This document shows, in pieces, positions 1-8,935 of a DNA stretch of 64,000 bases. This DNA comes from Maricaulis alexandrii. Lineage in GTDB: Bacteria > Pseudomonadota > Alphaproteobacteria > Caulobacterales > Maricaulaceae. Where the stretch lies: assembly GCF_005871165.1 (NCBI RefSeq), contig NZ_SWKP01000005.1, positions 124,001-188,000 on the forward strand, written 5' to 3'. How positions within the stretch are numbered: position 1 is the first letter of the stretch; each line of letters opens with the position of its first letter. The notes under the pieces were generated by a model. It made no database searches. It had not been told where the DNA came from and worked only from the letters and a program-made list of their open reading frames with translations. The position numbers were made by a program, and so were the translations under genes.

Positions 1-32
1 TTCGACAGAAATTAATGAAGGAGAGCATTGCC

Positions 33-974
33 ATGATTTCGACGGACCGGGTTGAAGGCCACGCCCGAAGCAGCGCCGTCACCGGTCAGGTCAAATGGGC
101 GCCGGTGCGCTCGATCTGGACCGGCAGTCTGTTTCTGGTCGGAACCGTCGGGGCGGTCGCCACCGTCTCGCTCGAGAACGTCCTGATCTTTCTGGCCACC
201 ACGGCCATCACGATCGGATTGGGACATTCGATCGGCATGCACCGCCTTCTCATCCATCGCAGTTTTTCCTGCCCGCGCTGGCTGGAATATGTCCTGGTCT
301 GGCTGGGCGTTCTGGTCGGCATGGCCGGGCCGATCGGCATGATCCGCATCCATGATCTGCGGGACTGGGCGCAGCGTCAGACCGACTGCCACGACTTCTT
401 CGCCCATCGCCGGGGCTTCTGGCAGGACGCCGCCTGGCAATTGCACGGCAAGCTCGACCTGCGTCATCCGCCCCGCTTCCGGCTGGAAGCCAGGGTCGCC
501 AAAGACCCGGTCTATCGCTGGATGGAACGCACCTGGATGCTGCAGCAGATCCCTGTCGCCGTCATCCTCTGGCTTCTGGCCGGTTGGGATGCGGTGATCT
601 GGGGCGTGGCCCTGCGGGTGACAGTCTCGCTCTCCGGGCATTGGCTGATCGGCCATTTCGCACACCGCGACGGGCATCAGACCTGGCGCGTCGAGGGCGC
701 TGCCGCCCAGGGATTCGACCTGCCCTGGGCCGCACTCATCACGTTCGGGGAAAGCTGGCACGGCAATCACCATGCCTATCCCGGCTCGGCCCGCCTCAGC
801 CAGCGCCCCGGCGAACTGGACCCGGGCTGGTGGGTGCTCCAGGCCTTGGCCCGTATCGGACTGGTCCGCGATATCGTCACAGCAGCGACCCTGCCGCACC
901 GGCCGGGCCTGCTACGGGTCGACCCCGATGACCGTCATCATTGCCCCTGCCTGGGCCTGTTTTCCCAGGACTGA
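33..974 (+). CDS. Membrane fatty acid (acyl-CoA type) desaturase
   Basis: Predicted di-iron integral-membrane desaturase introducing a double bond into fatty acyl chains. The sequence shows a first histidine box HRLLIH after the first hydrophobic segments and a C-terminal box HGNHHA. The middle region is HDLRDWAQRQ followed by CHDFFAH rather than a plain HxxHH. Hydrophobic stretches flank the boxes, as expected for four membrane passes. The start at 33 is chosen because AAGGAG at 17-22 sits 10 bases upstream of this ATG; an in-frame ATG at 15 would place the ribosome site inside the gene. Length (313 aa) is normal for bacterial delta-9-like desaturases. Regiospecificity cannot be read from sequence. 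Confidence 0.85.
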   Translation: MISTDRVEGHARSSAVTGQVKWAPVRSIWTGSLFLVGTVGAVATVSLENVLIFLATTAITIGLGHSIGMHRLLIHRSFSCPRWLEYVLVWLGVLVGMAGPIGMIRIHDLRDWAQRQTDCHDFFAHRRGFWQDAAWQLHGKLDLRHPPRFRLEARVAKDPVYRWMERTWMLQQIPVAVILWLLAGWDAVIWGVALRVTVSLSGHWLIGHFAHRDGHQTWRVEGAAAQGFDLPWAALITFGESWHGNHHAYPGSARLSQRPGELDPGWWVLQALARIGLVRDIVTAATLPHRPGLLRVDPDDRHHCPCLGLFSQD

Positions 975-991
975 GAGAAACGACGCGCGAC

Positions 992-1351
992 CTAGCTGTG
1001 GAAGAGTTCCAGGACTTGCTCCGGCGGACGGCCGATCATCGCCTTGTCCTGGTAGATCACGACCGGGCGTTCGATCAGTTTGGGGTTCTCGGACATCGCC
1101 TTGAACACCGCTTCCTCATCCTCGATCGCCTTCAGGCCGAGCTCGCGGTAGATCGCCTCATTCTTGCGCAACCATTCGTGTGCCGAGGTATAGCCCAACT
1201 GTTTCAGGACCGTTTTCAGCTCGGCCACGCTGGGCATGTCGGTCATGTATTCGCGAACGGTCAGATCGCCGCCCCGCGCTTCCAGCAAGGCCAGGCATTG
1301 CCGGGATTTCGAACAGCGGGGATTGTGCCAGATAATCGTTGAATCGCTCAT
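992..1351 (-). CDS. arsC: ArsC/Spx-family thioredoxin-fold reductase (arsenate reductase-like)
   Basis: About 119 aa with the glutaredoxin-like ArsC fold. It has NPRCSKSR at residues 10-17 with the redox Cys13, and a C-terminal IERPVVIYQDKAMIGRPP segment typical of ArsC. The family reduces arsenate to arsenite using glutathione, though many chromosomal members have no proven arsenic role. The start at 1351 is supported by AAGGAAG just upstream; a longer frame from 1378 has no such site. No arsR or arsenite pump lies nearby, so a role in arsenic resistance is not supported by context and a general stress-reductase role is possible. Confidence 0.85.
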   Translation of the reverse strand: MSDSTIIWHNPRCSKSRQCLALLEARGGDLTVREYMTDMPSVAELKTVLKQLGYTSAHEWLRKNEAIYRELGLKAIEDEEAVFKAMSENPKLIERPVVIYQDKAMIGRPPEQVLELFHS

Positions 1352-1435
1352 TTTTCTTCCTTTTGGTCCCGCGATCAAAGCCGGTCTTGGGCGGCAACAT
1401 CAAGTCTCCGCCTGCATTTCACTGTTCAGACAAGT

Positions 1436-2287
1436 CTAGATGTCGTTGTCGCCAGCCATGGATAACAGGGCCCGGGCGGCCTCCAGATGCAGGCGTTCCA
1501 CCATATCACCATCCAGTGAAATCACACCCTTGCCGGCGTTTTCCGGATCGGTGAAGGCGGCCACGATCCGGGCCGCCCGCTCCAGTTCTGCCGGGGTCGG
1601 GCCGAAATACAGATGCGCCAGATCGACCTGTCCGGGATGGATCAGGGTCTTGCCGTCAAAACCCAGCACGCGTCCCTGTTCCGCCTCGGCCCGGAAGCCT
1701 TTCGGGTCGCGGAAATGGTTGTAGACACTGTCCAGCGCATAGAGATTGCGCGCCCGGGCGGCGCATACGATCTGCGCCAGATGCGGCACCAGGGCGAGCC
1801 GGTCATGATCCGGCGAACAGCGCAATTCCTTGGCCAGGTCATTGGTACCGGCAATCAGGCCCGCCAGTCCGGTTCCGGTCGCACCGGAAATGCCGGGCAA
1901 GTTCATCAAGCCCAGCGGCGTCTCGATCATGGCCCAGATCGGGATGGAGGAACCGTGCGAGCTCAGGGCCGAGCGCACTTCATGCAGATCACCGACCTGC
2001 TCGACTTTCGGGATGATGACAGCATCCGCCAGCTGTGCCGCGATCCGCAGATCGGCCGCCCCCCAGGGCGTGTCCAGCGCATTGACCCGTACGGTGCGGA
2101 TGGCCCCGGAGGCCGACCAGACATCCATCGCCGTGTCGACGGTGGCGCGAGCCTCCTCCTTCTCGTCCGGTCCCACCGAATCCTCCAGATCGAGGATCAG
2201 CAGATCCGCGCCGACATGGGCCGCCTTGTCGATGGCGCGCGGTTTGGAGGCCGGTACAAAGAGGGCGGAACGGATCAGGCGGCGCAT
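1436..2287 (-). CDS. HpcH/HpaI aldolase family, CitE-like (malyl/citramalyl-CoA lyase type)
   Basis: 283 aa TIM-barrel lyase of the CitE-like family. The N-terminus RSALFVPASKP, LILDLEDSV (metal-binding Asp/Glu region), a conserved VRVNALDTPWG segment, MIETPLGLMN and GKTLIHPGQV near residue 230 are all hallmarks. Members cleave or form C-C bonds in beta-hydroxyacyl-CoA substrates such as malyl-CoA, beta-methylmalyl-CoA or citramalyl-CoA. No citrate lyase alpha/gamma subunits are adjacent, so a stand-alone acyl-CoA lyase is more likely than citrate lyase. It is divergent from the pyridoxal kinase gene with only about 45 bp between starts. Confidence 0.85.
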   Translation of the reverse strand: MRRLIRSALFVPASKPRAIDKAAHVGADLLILDLEDSVGPDEKEEARATVDTAMDVWSASGAIRTVRVNALDTPWGAADLRIAAQLADAVIIPKVEQVGDLHEVRSALSSHGSSIPIWAMIETPLGLMNLPGISGATGTGLAGLIAGTNDLAKELRCSPDHDRLALVPHLAQIVCAARARNLYALDSVYNHFRDPKGFRAEAEQGRVLGFDGKTLIHPGQVDLAHLYFGPTPAELERAARIVAAFTDPENAGKGVISLDGDMVERLHLEAARALLSMAGDNDI

Positions 2288-2331
2288 CGTTGGATCAAAA
2301 AGCTTCGATGAGTTGGAAAATCGGATATAGC

Positions 2332-3198
2332 ATGAAACCCATGCCCTTGGCGCTGATCCTTTCCAGTCTTGTCGCGGCCTCCCGTGTCGGCGGGGGTGTC
2401 AGTGAGCGCGTGCTCAACGCCGCGAAGATCGACACCATGCTGGTGCCGACCGTCCTGTTCGGCCGCCATCCCGGCTGGGGCGCACCCGGCGGCGGACCGG
2501 TGGAGCAGGATCTGTTCCAGGGCGTGCTGTCCGGGATCGCCGATCAGGGCCTGCTCGATATCACGGACATTGTGCTGACCGGCTATTTCGCCGATGTCGG
2601 CCAGGTCTTCGACACCGCCGCCGTGATCGATGTCGTGCGCAAGGGCAAGCGGGTCAACAAGGGGGTGAAGGCCTATGCACCGCGCCCCATGGTGGTGGTC
2701 GACCCCGTCATGGGCGATGCGCCGGGCGGGCTCTACGTGCCGGCCGCGATTGCCGCGGGCATCAAGGACCAGCTCATTCCACGCGCCGACCTGATCACGC
2801 CCAACGCCTTCGAACTGGGCCATATCACCGGCCGCCAGCTGACCGATCTGGCCTCCATGGTCCGGGCCGCACGGTCGATCGACTGCCCCTGCCTGGTCTC
2901 CTCCCTGCCCCGGCACGGCCAGATCGGGGTCATGTATGTCGACCATGACGAAGCCTGGATGGTCACCCATGACCGCGTGCCCAAAGCCCCCAACGGAACG
3001 GGCGATCTGCTGACCGCGGCCTTCACCTGCGCCATCGCCGACGGAGCCGAGCCGAAACCGGCGCTGGAACAGGCCGTCGCCGCAACCTTGGCCCTCGTCC
3101 GCAAGGCGCATGAATGGCAGGGACCGGAACTGCCCATCGTGGCCGCGGCGCAGTGGCTGCGCGAACCCGGTCTCAGCCTGGAAGCCGAAGCGCTCTAG
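2332..3198 (+). CDS. pdxY: Pyridoxal kinase (PfkB/ribokinase superfamily)
   Basis: Phosphorylates pyridoxal and related B6 vitamers with ATP to feed the PLP salvage pathway. The sequence shows the VLFGRHPGW segment near the N-terminus, VVDPVMGD in the middle, ITPNAFELGHITG, and the anion-hole/ATP motif NGTGDLLTAAF near residue 225, with the catalytic Asp of GTGD. The start is uncertain: ATG 2332 matches usual family length (288 aa), while ATG 2308 and TTG 2290 are in frame upstream; none has a strong ribosome site. It ends in a CTAG shared with the convergent DJ-1 gene. The pdxY versus pdxK assignment is not resolved. Confidence 0.85.
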   Translation: MKPMPLALILSSLVAASRVGGGVSERVLNAAKIDTMLVPTVLFGRHPGWGAPGGGPVEQDLFQGVLSGIADQGLLDITDIVLTGYFADVGQVFDTAAVIDVVRKGKRVNKGVKAYAPRPMVVVDPVMGDAPGGLYVPAAIAAGIKDQLIPRADLITPNAFELGHITGRQLTDLASMVRAARSIDCPCLVSSLPRHGQIGVMYVDHDEAWMVTHDRVPKAPNGTGDLLTAAFTCAIADGAEPKPALEQAVAATLALVRKAHEWQGPELPIVAAAQWLREPGLSLEAEAL

Positions 3199-3884
3199 AC
3201 CGGTTCGGGCAGGTCCAGATCGTCCAGAAGCGTTTCAAACGCCGCCAGGCGCGGGCCAAAACGCTGTTCCACCGCCTCCCGCACGGCCGGGCTCGCCAGA
3301 TCGGGCGAACCGGACAGGATGGGCGGGTGCGGATCGTATTCCAGACCCAGCTGGACGGCTTCGGCCAGGGTCTCGCCGGCCAGGTCGCGCACGATCGTGA
3401 AGGCGAAATCAATCCCTGCCGTGACCCCGCCACCGGTAAAGAGCCGGCCATCGCGCACCACCCGGTCCTTCTCGGGGATCGCACCGAAATGCGCCAGATG
3501 TTCGTGATAGCGCCAATGCGTCGTCGCCTTGCGGCCCTGCAACAGGCCGGCCGCCCCCAGGATGAAGGCGCCGGTGCACACCGAGGTGACATACTGCGCC
3601 TTCCAGGCCTGCTCACGCAGGAAATCCAGAACCTCCTTGTCCTGCATGGCCGCATCCACCCCGAAACCGCCCGGCACACAGATCAGGTCCAGCTGGGGAC
3701 AGTCGGCGAATAACGTGTCCGGCAGAATGAAAGGCCCACAATCCGTCTGCACAGGGTCTGTCGTGGCGGCCACCAGATGCACCTTCGCTCCGGGAATGCG
3801 GGACAGGACCTGGAGCGGACCGGTGAAATCCAGCTGGGTGATGTTGTCGAACAGCAAGAAGCCGATCTTGAAGGATTTGCTCAT
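3195..3884 (-). CDS. DJ-1/PfpI family protein, isonitrile-hydratase-like
   Basis: 229 aa single-domain DJ-1/PfpI protein. The nucleophile elbow VTSVCTGAFIL carries the family Cys (about residue 101), followed by TTHWRYHEHL and the GGVTAGIDFAF segment seen in isonitrile hydratase (InhA) and GlxA N-terminal domains. The acidic start LFDNITQLDFTGP is also typical. Function is probably hydrolytic or glyoxalase-like; the substrate cannot be read. It is translationally coupled to the upstream AraC-fusion gene through an ATGA overlap (3881-3884), suggesting the regulator and this enzyme act on a common small molecule. Confidence 0.85.
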   Translation of the reverse strand: MSKSFKIGFLLFDNITQLDFTGPLQVLSRIPGAKVHLVAATTDPVQTDCGPFILPDTLFADCPQLDLICVPGGFGVDAAMQDKEVLDFLREQAWKAQYVTSVCTGAFILGAAGLLQGRKATTHWRYHEHLAHFGAIPEKDRVVRDGRLFTGGGVTAGIDFAFTIVRDLAGETLAEAVQLGLEYDPHPPILSGSPDLASPAVREAVEQRFGPRLAAFETLLDDLDLPEPV

Positions 3885-4882
3885 GAGACGGTTTCCTCGG
3901 TCAGGGGGGAGGCAAAGCGGGCGCGGTAATCGCGCGGGGAGACACCCAGGCGGCGCATGAAACTCCGATCCATGCGCTGATGGTGTCCGAAACCCGACAG
4001 GCGGGCGATGGTGTCGATCCGGCGCCGGGTCGAGACCAGAAGCTGGCGGGCCGCATCGATCCGGGCGCGCTCCACCAGAACCGCCGGCGAAAGACCGGCT
4101 TCATTGCGGCACAAGCGGCTGAGTGTGCGCGGCGAGACACCGATGGCCTCGCACATCGTATCCACCGTCCAGTCCCGGTCCGGGGCCTCGCGAATGGCCG
4201 CGGTCAGGCGGACGAGGCGCGCATCATCCGCCTCCAGCCCGGCAAGGTCGGCGGCGTATTGGACCTGGCCGCCGGAGCGGACCCGCTGAACGACATTCTG
4301 GCGCGCCACATCCAGAGCCAGCTGGCGGCCATGATCCGCTTCGATCATGGCGAGGGCGAGATCGATGCCCGCCGTCACGCCGGCCGAGGTCCACACCTTG
4401 CCATCGCGGATATGGATGGCATCAGGCTCCACCTTCACACGCGGATGCAGGCGCTGCAGCAGACCGGCCGAGCGCCAGTGCGTGGTCACCCGGCATCCGT
4501 CCAGGCGTCCGCCCGCAGCGAGAAAGAAACTGCCCGAACAGACCGAGGCAAGCCGGTCGGCCCGGTCAAAACCGGCCTCGACCAGATCCGCGATATCGCG
4601 ATCCTTCAGGGCGACCCGCATGCCCTCTTCCTCGCCCCCGGCCATGAGGACGGTCGAACCGGCGCCGACATGCGCAGCGGCGGCCCGGGCATCCAGATCG
4701 GCCTGGACCGCCAAACCGGCGGAAGACGGGACCAGTCCCGCCTGCGGGGCCAGGGTCCGGATCGTGTAGAGCGGCGCGCCGCTGAGATGGTTGGCGGCGG
4801 CGAACATGGCCATCGGCCCGGTCAGGTCCAGCAATTGGAAGCCGGGAAAGACGACACAAAACAGGGTGTGGGACTGGGTCAT
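3881..4882 (-). CDS. GlxA-family transcriptional regulator (DJ-1/PfpI domain + AraC HTH)
   Basis: 333 aa. The N-terminal half is a DJ-1/PfpI-like sensor domain (FPGFQLLDLTGP, then LASVCSGSFFLAAGG with the Cys elbow, TTHWRSAGLL and SAGVTAGIDLAL). The C-terminal hundred residues form an AraC/XylS double helix-turn-helix (VDTMCEAIGVSPRTLSRL and IDTIARLSGFGHHQRMDRSF). Members of this group activate transcription in response to small metabolites (for example ArgR, CdhR and GbdR of Pseudomonas). It lies directly upstream of and overlaps the stand-alone DJ-1 gene, so autoregulation of this two-gene operon is likely but inferred. Confidence 0.88.
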   Translation of the reverse strand: MTQSHTLFCVVFPGFQLLDLTGPMAMFAAANHLSGAPLYTIRTLAPQAGLVPSSAGLAVQADLDARAAAAHVGAGSTVLMAGGEEEGMRVALKDRDIADLVEAGFDRADRLASVCSGSFFLAAGGRLDGCRVTTHWRSAGLLQRLHPRVKVEPDAIHIRDGKVWTSAGVTAGIDLALAMIEADHGRQLALDVARQNVVQRVRSGGQVQYAADLAGLEADDARLVRLTAAIREAPDRDWTVDTMCEAIGVSPRTLSRLCRNEAGLSPAVLVERARIDAARQLLVSTRRRIDTIARLSGFGHHQRMDRSFMRRLGVSPRDYRARFASPLTEETVS

Positions 4883-4940
4883 GACCGCAGGCTATACGCG
4901 GCGAGGCGTGGCCCAAAGGTCAATCAAGGGGCAAATCGGG

Positions 4941-5324
4941 TCACGCCTCTGGTTTCACGCGCCAAGGCGGATCAATCCGGTTCGCGCCGGCATGGTAGAG
5001 CTTGATCCGGTGCCCGTCCGGGTCCAGCAGGACGGCTTCGCGCCACAGCCAGCTCTCATCGCGTGGCGGATACTCAAACCGGAACCCCGCCTCGACCAGA
5101 GCGTCATGACGGGCCTCGACATCATCGCTTTCCAGATAGATCACGGCGCCGGGCGTGATCGAGCCCGTTTCGGCATGCAGGGAAAACGTCGTATCGCCCT
5201 CCGGAGCCAGGAAGCGGCAATAATGCGGACTGTCGACCAGAAGCCGGAACCCCAGACGCCGGTAGAAATCTTTCGAGCGGGCGATATCGCTGACCGGCAG
5301 GGTGATCTGGTTAAGGCGCATCAT
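4941..5324 (-). CDS. VOC-family (glyoxalase/bleomycin-resistance fold) protein
   Basis: Small (126-127 aa) vicinal-oxygen-chelate protein. It shows the typical start LNQITLPVSDIARSKDFYRRLGF, a central DDVEARHDALVEAGF helix and the closing LLDPDGHRIKLYHAG strand. Histidine/glutamate metal ligands are only partly recognisable. VOC proteins include lyases, dioxygenases and drug-binding proteins, so no reaction can be assigned. It is the last gene of the leftward ABC operon: its ATG lies inside the 3' end of the DUF4340 gene. Start is 5324 or 5321 (two consecutive ATGs). Confidence 0.8.
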   Translation of the reverse strand: MMRLNQITLPVSDIARSKDFYRRLGFRLLVDSPHYCRFLAPEGDTTFSLHAETGSITPGAVIYLESDDVEARHDALVEAGFRFEYPPRDESWLWREAVLLDPDGHRIKLYHAGANRIDPPWRVKPEA

Positions 5325-6360
5325 CCGTCTCCACCGGGCGCGGGTCCGCGATCATGTCGAGCGGGCGGACCAGCCGCTCGAGGGTCAGGTCGGACAGCAG
5401 GAAGGCCCAGCCCTCGGCGGCCGCATTGAGCTCTGCAACGGCCTCCGTCGCATCATCACTCAGCGCCGTGGCCTCCAGGCGCGCCCAGCGAGTGTCACCG
5501 CGCGCGATCACGGCGACCGACAGGCGGATCCCGCTGAAGGTCTCGGCCACATGCCGGGCCAGGATATCCCCCTCGACCCGGTCGGCAGCCCGAACATCTC
5601 GGAAACGCACACGGCTGAGCGCATTGGCCGGACCATTCCCGGCCGCGGCCGTGATCGGCCGCCAGCCCGCCGGTTCACGCAGGGCGAAATTGCGCACGCT
5701 CAGACCGGCGCGTTCCAGCAGATAGGCCGGCCCCTCGGCCGGTGTGATCTGCGCCCTGGCGATCATGTTCGTTCCCAGATCCAGGAAGTCCAGCGCCATC
5801 CAGTCCGTGGCCTCGGCCAGGGCCGGAAACTCGCGGCCAGGCAGGTCATAGCGGGTGGCATAGGTCCGGTCGCGGCCCGGAAAGCGGATATAGAGCCGGT
5901 CATCCTCGGCCTGGCCCAGCAGGAGATCCGCCAGCACGGTTCCCGCCTCATCACGCACCGTGATCCGCGTGCCCGCCTGCTCGCCGCCGGCCGCCAGGCC
6001 CAAACGGCCATGCTTGTCAGGATCGGCCGTGCGGGCTCCAATATAGGTCAGACCGGTCAGCAAGCGGTCCAGCGTCGCCAATTGCCCGGTGCGCACGGGG
6101 TAATTGTCCCGGCTGGGCATGACCCAGCCGTCCGGACCGCGCTCCAGGACAAATTCGTCCGTGGCACTGTCGATGGTGATACTGCGCGCCGCCTCGACAC
6201 TTTGCGCCCAGTCCGGGAGGACCGGGCCGGCCACATCCGGCGCCCAGCCACGGCTCGCCTGCATCCAGCCGGCCGCAAGGGCCAGGACGAGCATGATCAG
6301 GGCCGCGCCTCCAACCATGCCGAGACGCCGGAGTCTCTGCCGGTCCATGGGCTGGCTCAT
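5311..6360 (-). CDS. DUF4340 domain protein, ABC exporter accessory
   Basis: 349 aa. One N-terminal membrane helix (roughly residues 12-31, LGMVGGAALIMLVLALAAGW) is followed by a predicted periplasmic/extracytoplasmic domain of the DUF4340 type (LERGPDGWVMPSRDNYPV, then LLTGLTYIGARTADPDKHGRLGL). DUF4340 proteins are commonly encoded beside GldG-like and ABC-2 genes and are thought to be non-transport partners of that exporter. It overlaps the upstream GldG-like gene by ATGA (6357-6360), so stoichiometric coupled expression is likely. Biochemical function is unknown. Confidence 0.8.
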   Translation of the reverse strand: MSQPMDRQRLRRLGMVGGAALIMLVLALAAGWMQASRGWAPDVAGPVLPDWAQSVEAARSITIDSATDEFVLERGPDGWVMPSRDNYPVRTGQLATLDRLLTGLTYIGARTADPDKHGRLGLAAGGEQAGTRITVRDEAGTVLADLLLGQAEDDRLYIRFPGRDRTYATRYDLPGREFPALAEATDWMALDFLDLGTNMIARAQITPAEGPAYLLERAGLSVRNFALREPAGWRPITAAAGNGPANALSRVRFRDVRAADRVEGDILARHVAETFSGIRLSVAVIARGDTRWARLEATALSDDATEAVAELNAAAEGWAFLLSDLTLERLVRPLDMIADPRPVETDDAP

Positions 6361-8198
6361 GCGCGCCTCCGGCGACGGAACAGGCTGCCGGCAATACCGG
6401 CCAGGATGATGAGCGCCGGCGGCAGCCCAATGGTCCAGAACTGGAGATTGGCATTCAGCGCGTCGATATCGCGCCGGAAATCCCGTTCGACCGTGCGCAG
6501 TTCGGCGCGGCGCTCGGCAATCTGTTCGCGCAGATTGGCAGCCTCGGCGCGGGCATCCGCGCCGCCATTGCCGAGAAGGGCGGAAGTGGAGCCTTGCAGG
6601 GTCAGCGCGGTGAGCCGGGTTTCGGCCTCGGCAATCTCGGTTTCCAGGCGCTCCTGGACTTCCACATAGCGGGCTTCTGCCTCCTCGCGCAGCCGGTCGA
6701 CCCGGCTCATCGGGCGTACGGACGGGGTCCGCGAGCGCAATCCGATCAGGGCGGAATCACCGGCGGCCATATCGATCAGATTCATCACCAGGATGAGATT
6801 GTCCGCCACCAGGCTTTCCCCGACCGCCGGGTCATTGCGCACATAGAAACTGTCATCCAGCCAGTCCGCATCGGCCACCACCGTGATGTCGACCGGCTGG
6901 CCGGCCTGGTCCACATGGTCGGCGGGCGAGAACAGGATATCGCCCGGCGGGGGTCCGTCGGGGAAGGCGGTTTCGAACACGCCGGAGGCACGCGCGGCCA
7001 GGATGAGCGGTTCCGGCGAAACGACATAATTGCGCAGCAGATCGTCCGGACCGGGCGAGCCGGCGGCGATGTCGGCGTCCAGAATGGCGCCGTCCGCACT
7101 CGTCGTGACCAGGGGTGTGACGGTGACATGCTCCAGGCCAATCTCTTCCAGCCGGCCCGGCGAGCCGAAATTCACGCCCAAATCCAGCGTCGCCGTGGAC
7201 ACATCCGTACGCGACATCTGCTCCGGCCCGGCGGAGAACCAGAGCGGATAAGCCCGGCGGCGGGCCCGGCCATCGGCTTCGACAATCTCCACCGGCAGGC
7301 CCAGCGTGCGGTCCATGGCCACCGTCTGGGGATCAAAGGCCACGCCCCAGCGCGCCAGAAGCGGTCCCAGATCGGAGGCGCGGCGCGCGCGCAGCGGCGG
7401 CAGTCCGTCCGGCCCGGGCCGCAGGGCGAGATGGGCCAAGGGATCCAGGAAAGCCAGGATCCGGCCCCGGGTCAGGGCATACTGGTCGATCATGTAAAGC
7501 TGCGACCGGTCCAGTTCCGGCGGATGCAGGATGAGCAGGGCTTCCGCATCGGGCAGGCTGTCGAAGTCCGGCTCCACCCAGACCAGGTCATAGGCCCCGG
7601 CCAACTCGCGGACGAAACGGTTGGGCGCCCCATTGTCCGGCGTGATCGGCAGGCTGGTCAGCATCGCCAGACGCGGGCGGGACGGACGGTCCAGCTCGGA
7701 CAGGAGCCGGGTCAGCTCGTATTCCAGACGGGCCTCGGAATCCTCACGGAAAAGCGGGATCACCGCCTGGTCATCGACGGAATTGCGCGCCACCAGTCCG
7801 AAATACAGGGTCTCGCCACTCTCTGTCGGCATCGGGGTCAGACCGGCGGCAATGACCGCATCCTCATCCGCCGAGAAGGGTTCCGGATCGATCTCGGTGA
7901 GCCGGATCAGCCCGCCCGACCGGTCCGAATAGGCCTGCAGCATCTCGCGGACACGACTGGCATAGGCCCGGATCGCCGGGTATTGCGCCGCTTCCGCGCG
8001 GGAATAATAGAAACGCCATTCCACCGGCTCGCTGAGCCGGTCCATCACTGCCACGCTCCCGTCGGACAGGCGGTAGAGCCCGTTCTCGGTCAGATCGACC
8101 CGCCAGGCGCGGAAGATCTGTCCGGACAGCTGATTGCCCGCCAGGAAGAGCACGACCAGGCTGAGGATCATTAGGGGCAGATAGAGGCTGCGCTTCAT
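6357..8198 (-). CDS. GldG-like ABC transporter auxiliary protein
   Basis: 613 aa. One N-terminal membrane segment (LPLMILSLVVLFLAGNQL) precedes a large extracytoplasmic domain beginning RVDLTENGLYRLSDGSVAVM, the usual entry to the GldG/ABC_transp_aux family. A coiled-coil-prone Glu/Arg-rich stretch (about residues 500-585) precedes a C-terminal membrane helix (IGLPPALIILAGIAGSLF) and a basic tail. In Bacteroidetes GldG works with GldA/GldF in gliding; here there is no gliding context, so it is best regarded as the periplasmic arm of an uncharacterised exporter. It is coupled by ATGA overlaps on both sides. Confidence 0.82.
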   Translation of the reverse strand: MKRSLYLPLMILSLVVLFLAGNQLSGQIFRAWRVDLTENGLYRLSDGSVAVMDRLSEPVEWRFYYSRAEAAQYPAIRAYASRVREMLQAYSDRSGGLIRLTEIDPEPFSADEDAVIAAGLTPMPTESGETLYFGLVARNSVDDQAVIPLFREDSEARLEYELTRLLSELDRPSRPRLAMLTSLPITPDNGAPNRFVRELAGAYDLVWVEPDFDSLPDAEALLILHPPELDRSQLYMIDQYALTRGRILAFLDPLAHLALRPGPDGLPPLRARRASDLGPLLARWGVAFDPQTVAMDRTLGLPVEIVEADGRARRRAYPLWFSAGPEQMSRTDVSTATLDLGVNFGSPGRLEEIGLEHVTVTPLVTTSADGAILDADIAAGSPGPDDLLRNYVVSPEPLILAARASGVFETAFPDGPPPGDILFSPADHVDQAGQPVDITVVADADWLDDSFYVRNDPAVGESLVADNLILVMNLIDMAAGDSALIGLRSRTPSVRPMSRVDRLREEAEARYVEVQERLETEIAEAETRLTALTLQGSTSALLGNGGADARAEAANLREQIAERRAELRTVERDFRRDIDALNANLQFWTIGLPPALIILAGIAGSLFRRRRRA

Positions 8199-8935
8199 CG
8201 TCCGCCTCCGCGCCGCTCGGCGATCAGCACACCGGCGAGAGCCAGGGACACCGTGATCAGGCCGGCAAAATAGATCAGGTCCGGCACGCCGATCACGCCC
8301 TGGCGGAAGGCGTTGTAATGATCCAGCGCGCTCAGCCCGGCGACGAATTCGGAGACCAGGGCCGGGGCATTCTCGCCCAGCGCTGCCAGCACGAAGGGCA
8401 GACCAGCCATGGTCAGCAGGAAGGCCGCGCCTGCGCCCAGCACGAAGGCGACGACCTGGTTTGCGGTCGTCGCCGACAGGGCCTGGCCGACCGCCAGATA
8501 GGCACCGGCCAGCAGGAGCGTGCCCAGATAGCCGGTGGCAATGGCGGCATTGTCCGGCTCACCCAGATAATTCACCGCGATCCACATCGGGAAGGTCAGC
8601 AGGATGGCCAGGGCCGCCACACTCCAGGCGGCCAGGAATTTGCCCGCCGCCATCGCCCAGAGCGGGATGGGCAGGGCCATCAGGAATTCCAGCGTGCCGC
8701 GATCGCGCTCCTCCGCCCAGGCCCGCATCGCCAGGGCCGGCATCAGCACGACCAGAAGCCAGGGCAGATAGTCGAACAGGGGCGCCAGATCGGCGCGATT
8801 GGTGTCGAAAAAGCGCCCGACATGAAAGGCGAAGGCCGGGGCGGCAAAGGCAAACACCGCCAGGAAGACATAGGCGAGCGGGGTCTGGAAATAGGCGGTC
8901 AGCTCCCGCCGGTACACAGCCACAAGACCGGACAT
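8195..8935 (-). CDS. ABC-2 type transporter permease (GldF-like)
   Basis: 246 aa hydrophobic protein with about six membrane segments. It begins VYRRELTAYFQTPLAYVF and contains the cytoplasmic ERDRGTLEFLMALP sequence typical of ABC-2/GldF permeases that sit beside the ATPase. It forms the membrane channel of the exporter with the ATPase just upstream, whose stop overlaps this start as TGATG (8935). Substrate unknown. Confidence 0.87.
   Translation of the reverse strand: MSGLVAVYRRELTAYFQTPLAYVFLAVFAFAAPAFAFHVGRFFDTNRADLAPLFDYLPWLLVVLMPALAMRAWAEERDRGTLEFLMALPIPLWAMAAGKFLAAWSVAALAILLTFPMWIAVNYLGEPDNAAIATGYLGTLLLAGAYLAVGQALSATTANQVVAFVLGAGAAFLLTMAGLPFVLAALGENAPALVSEFVAGLSALDHYNAFRQGVIGVPDLIYFAGLITVSLALAGVLIAERRGGGR

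Noticed and set aside
6594-8174. 526-codon plus-strand open frame opposite the GldG-like gene
   Set aside because: Shadow frame; low-complexity Gln/Arg/His translation and no start signal.
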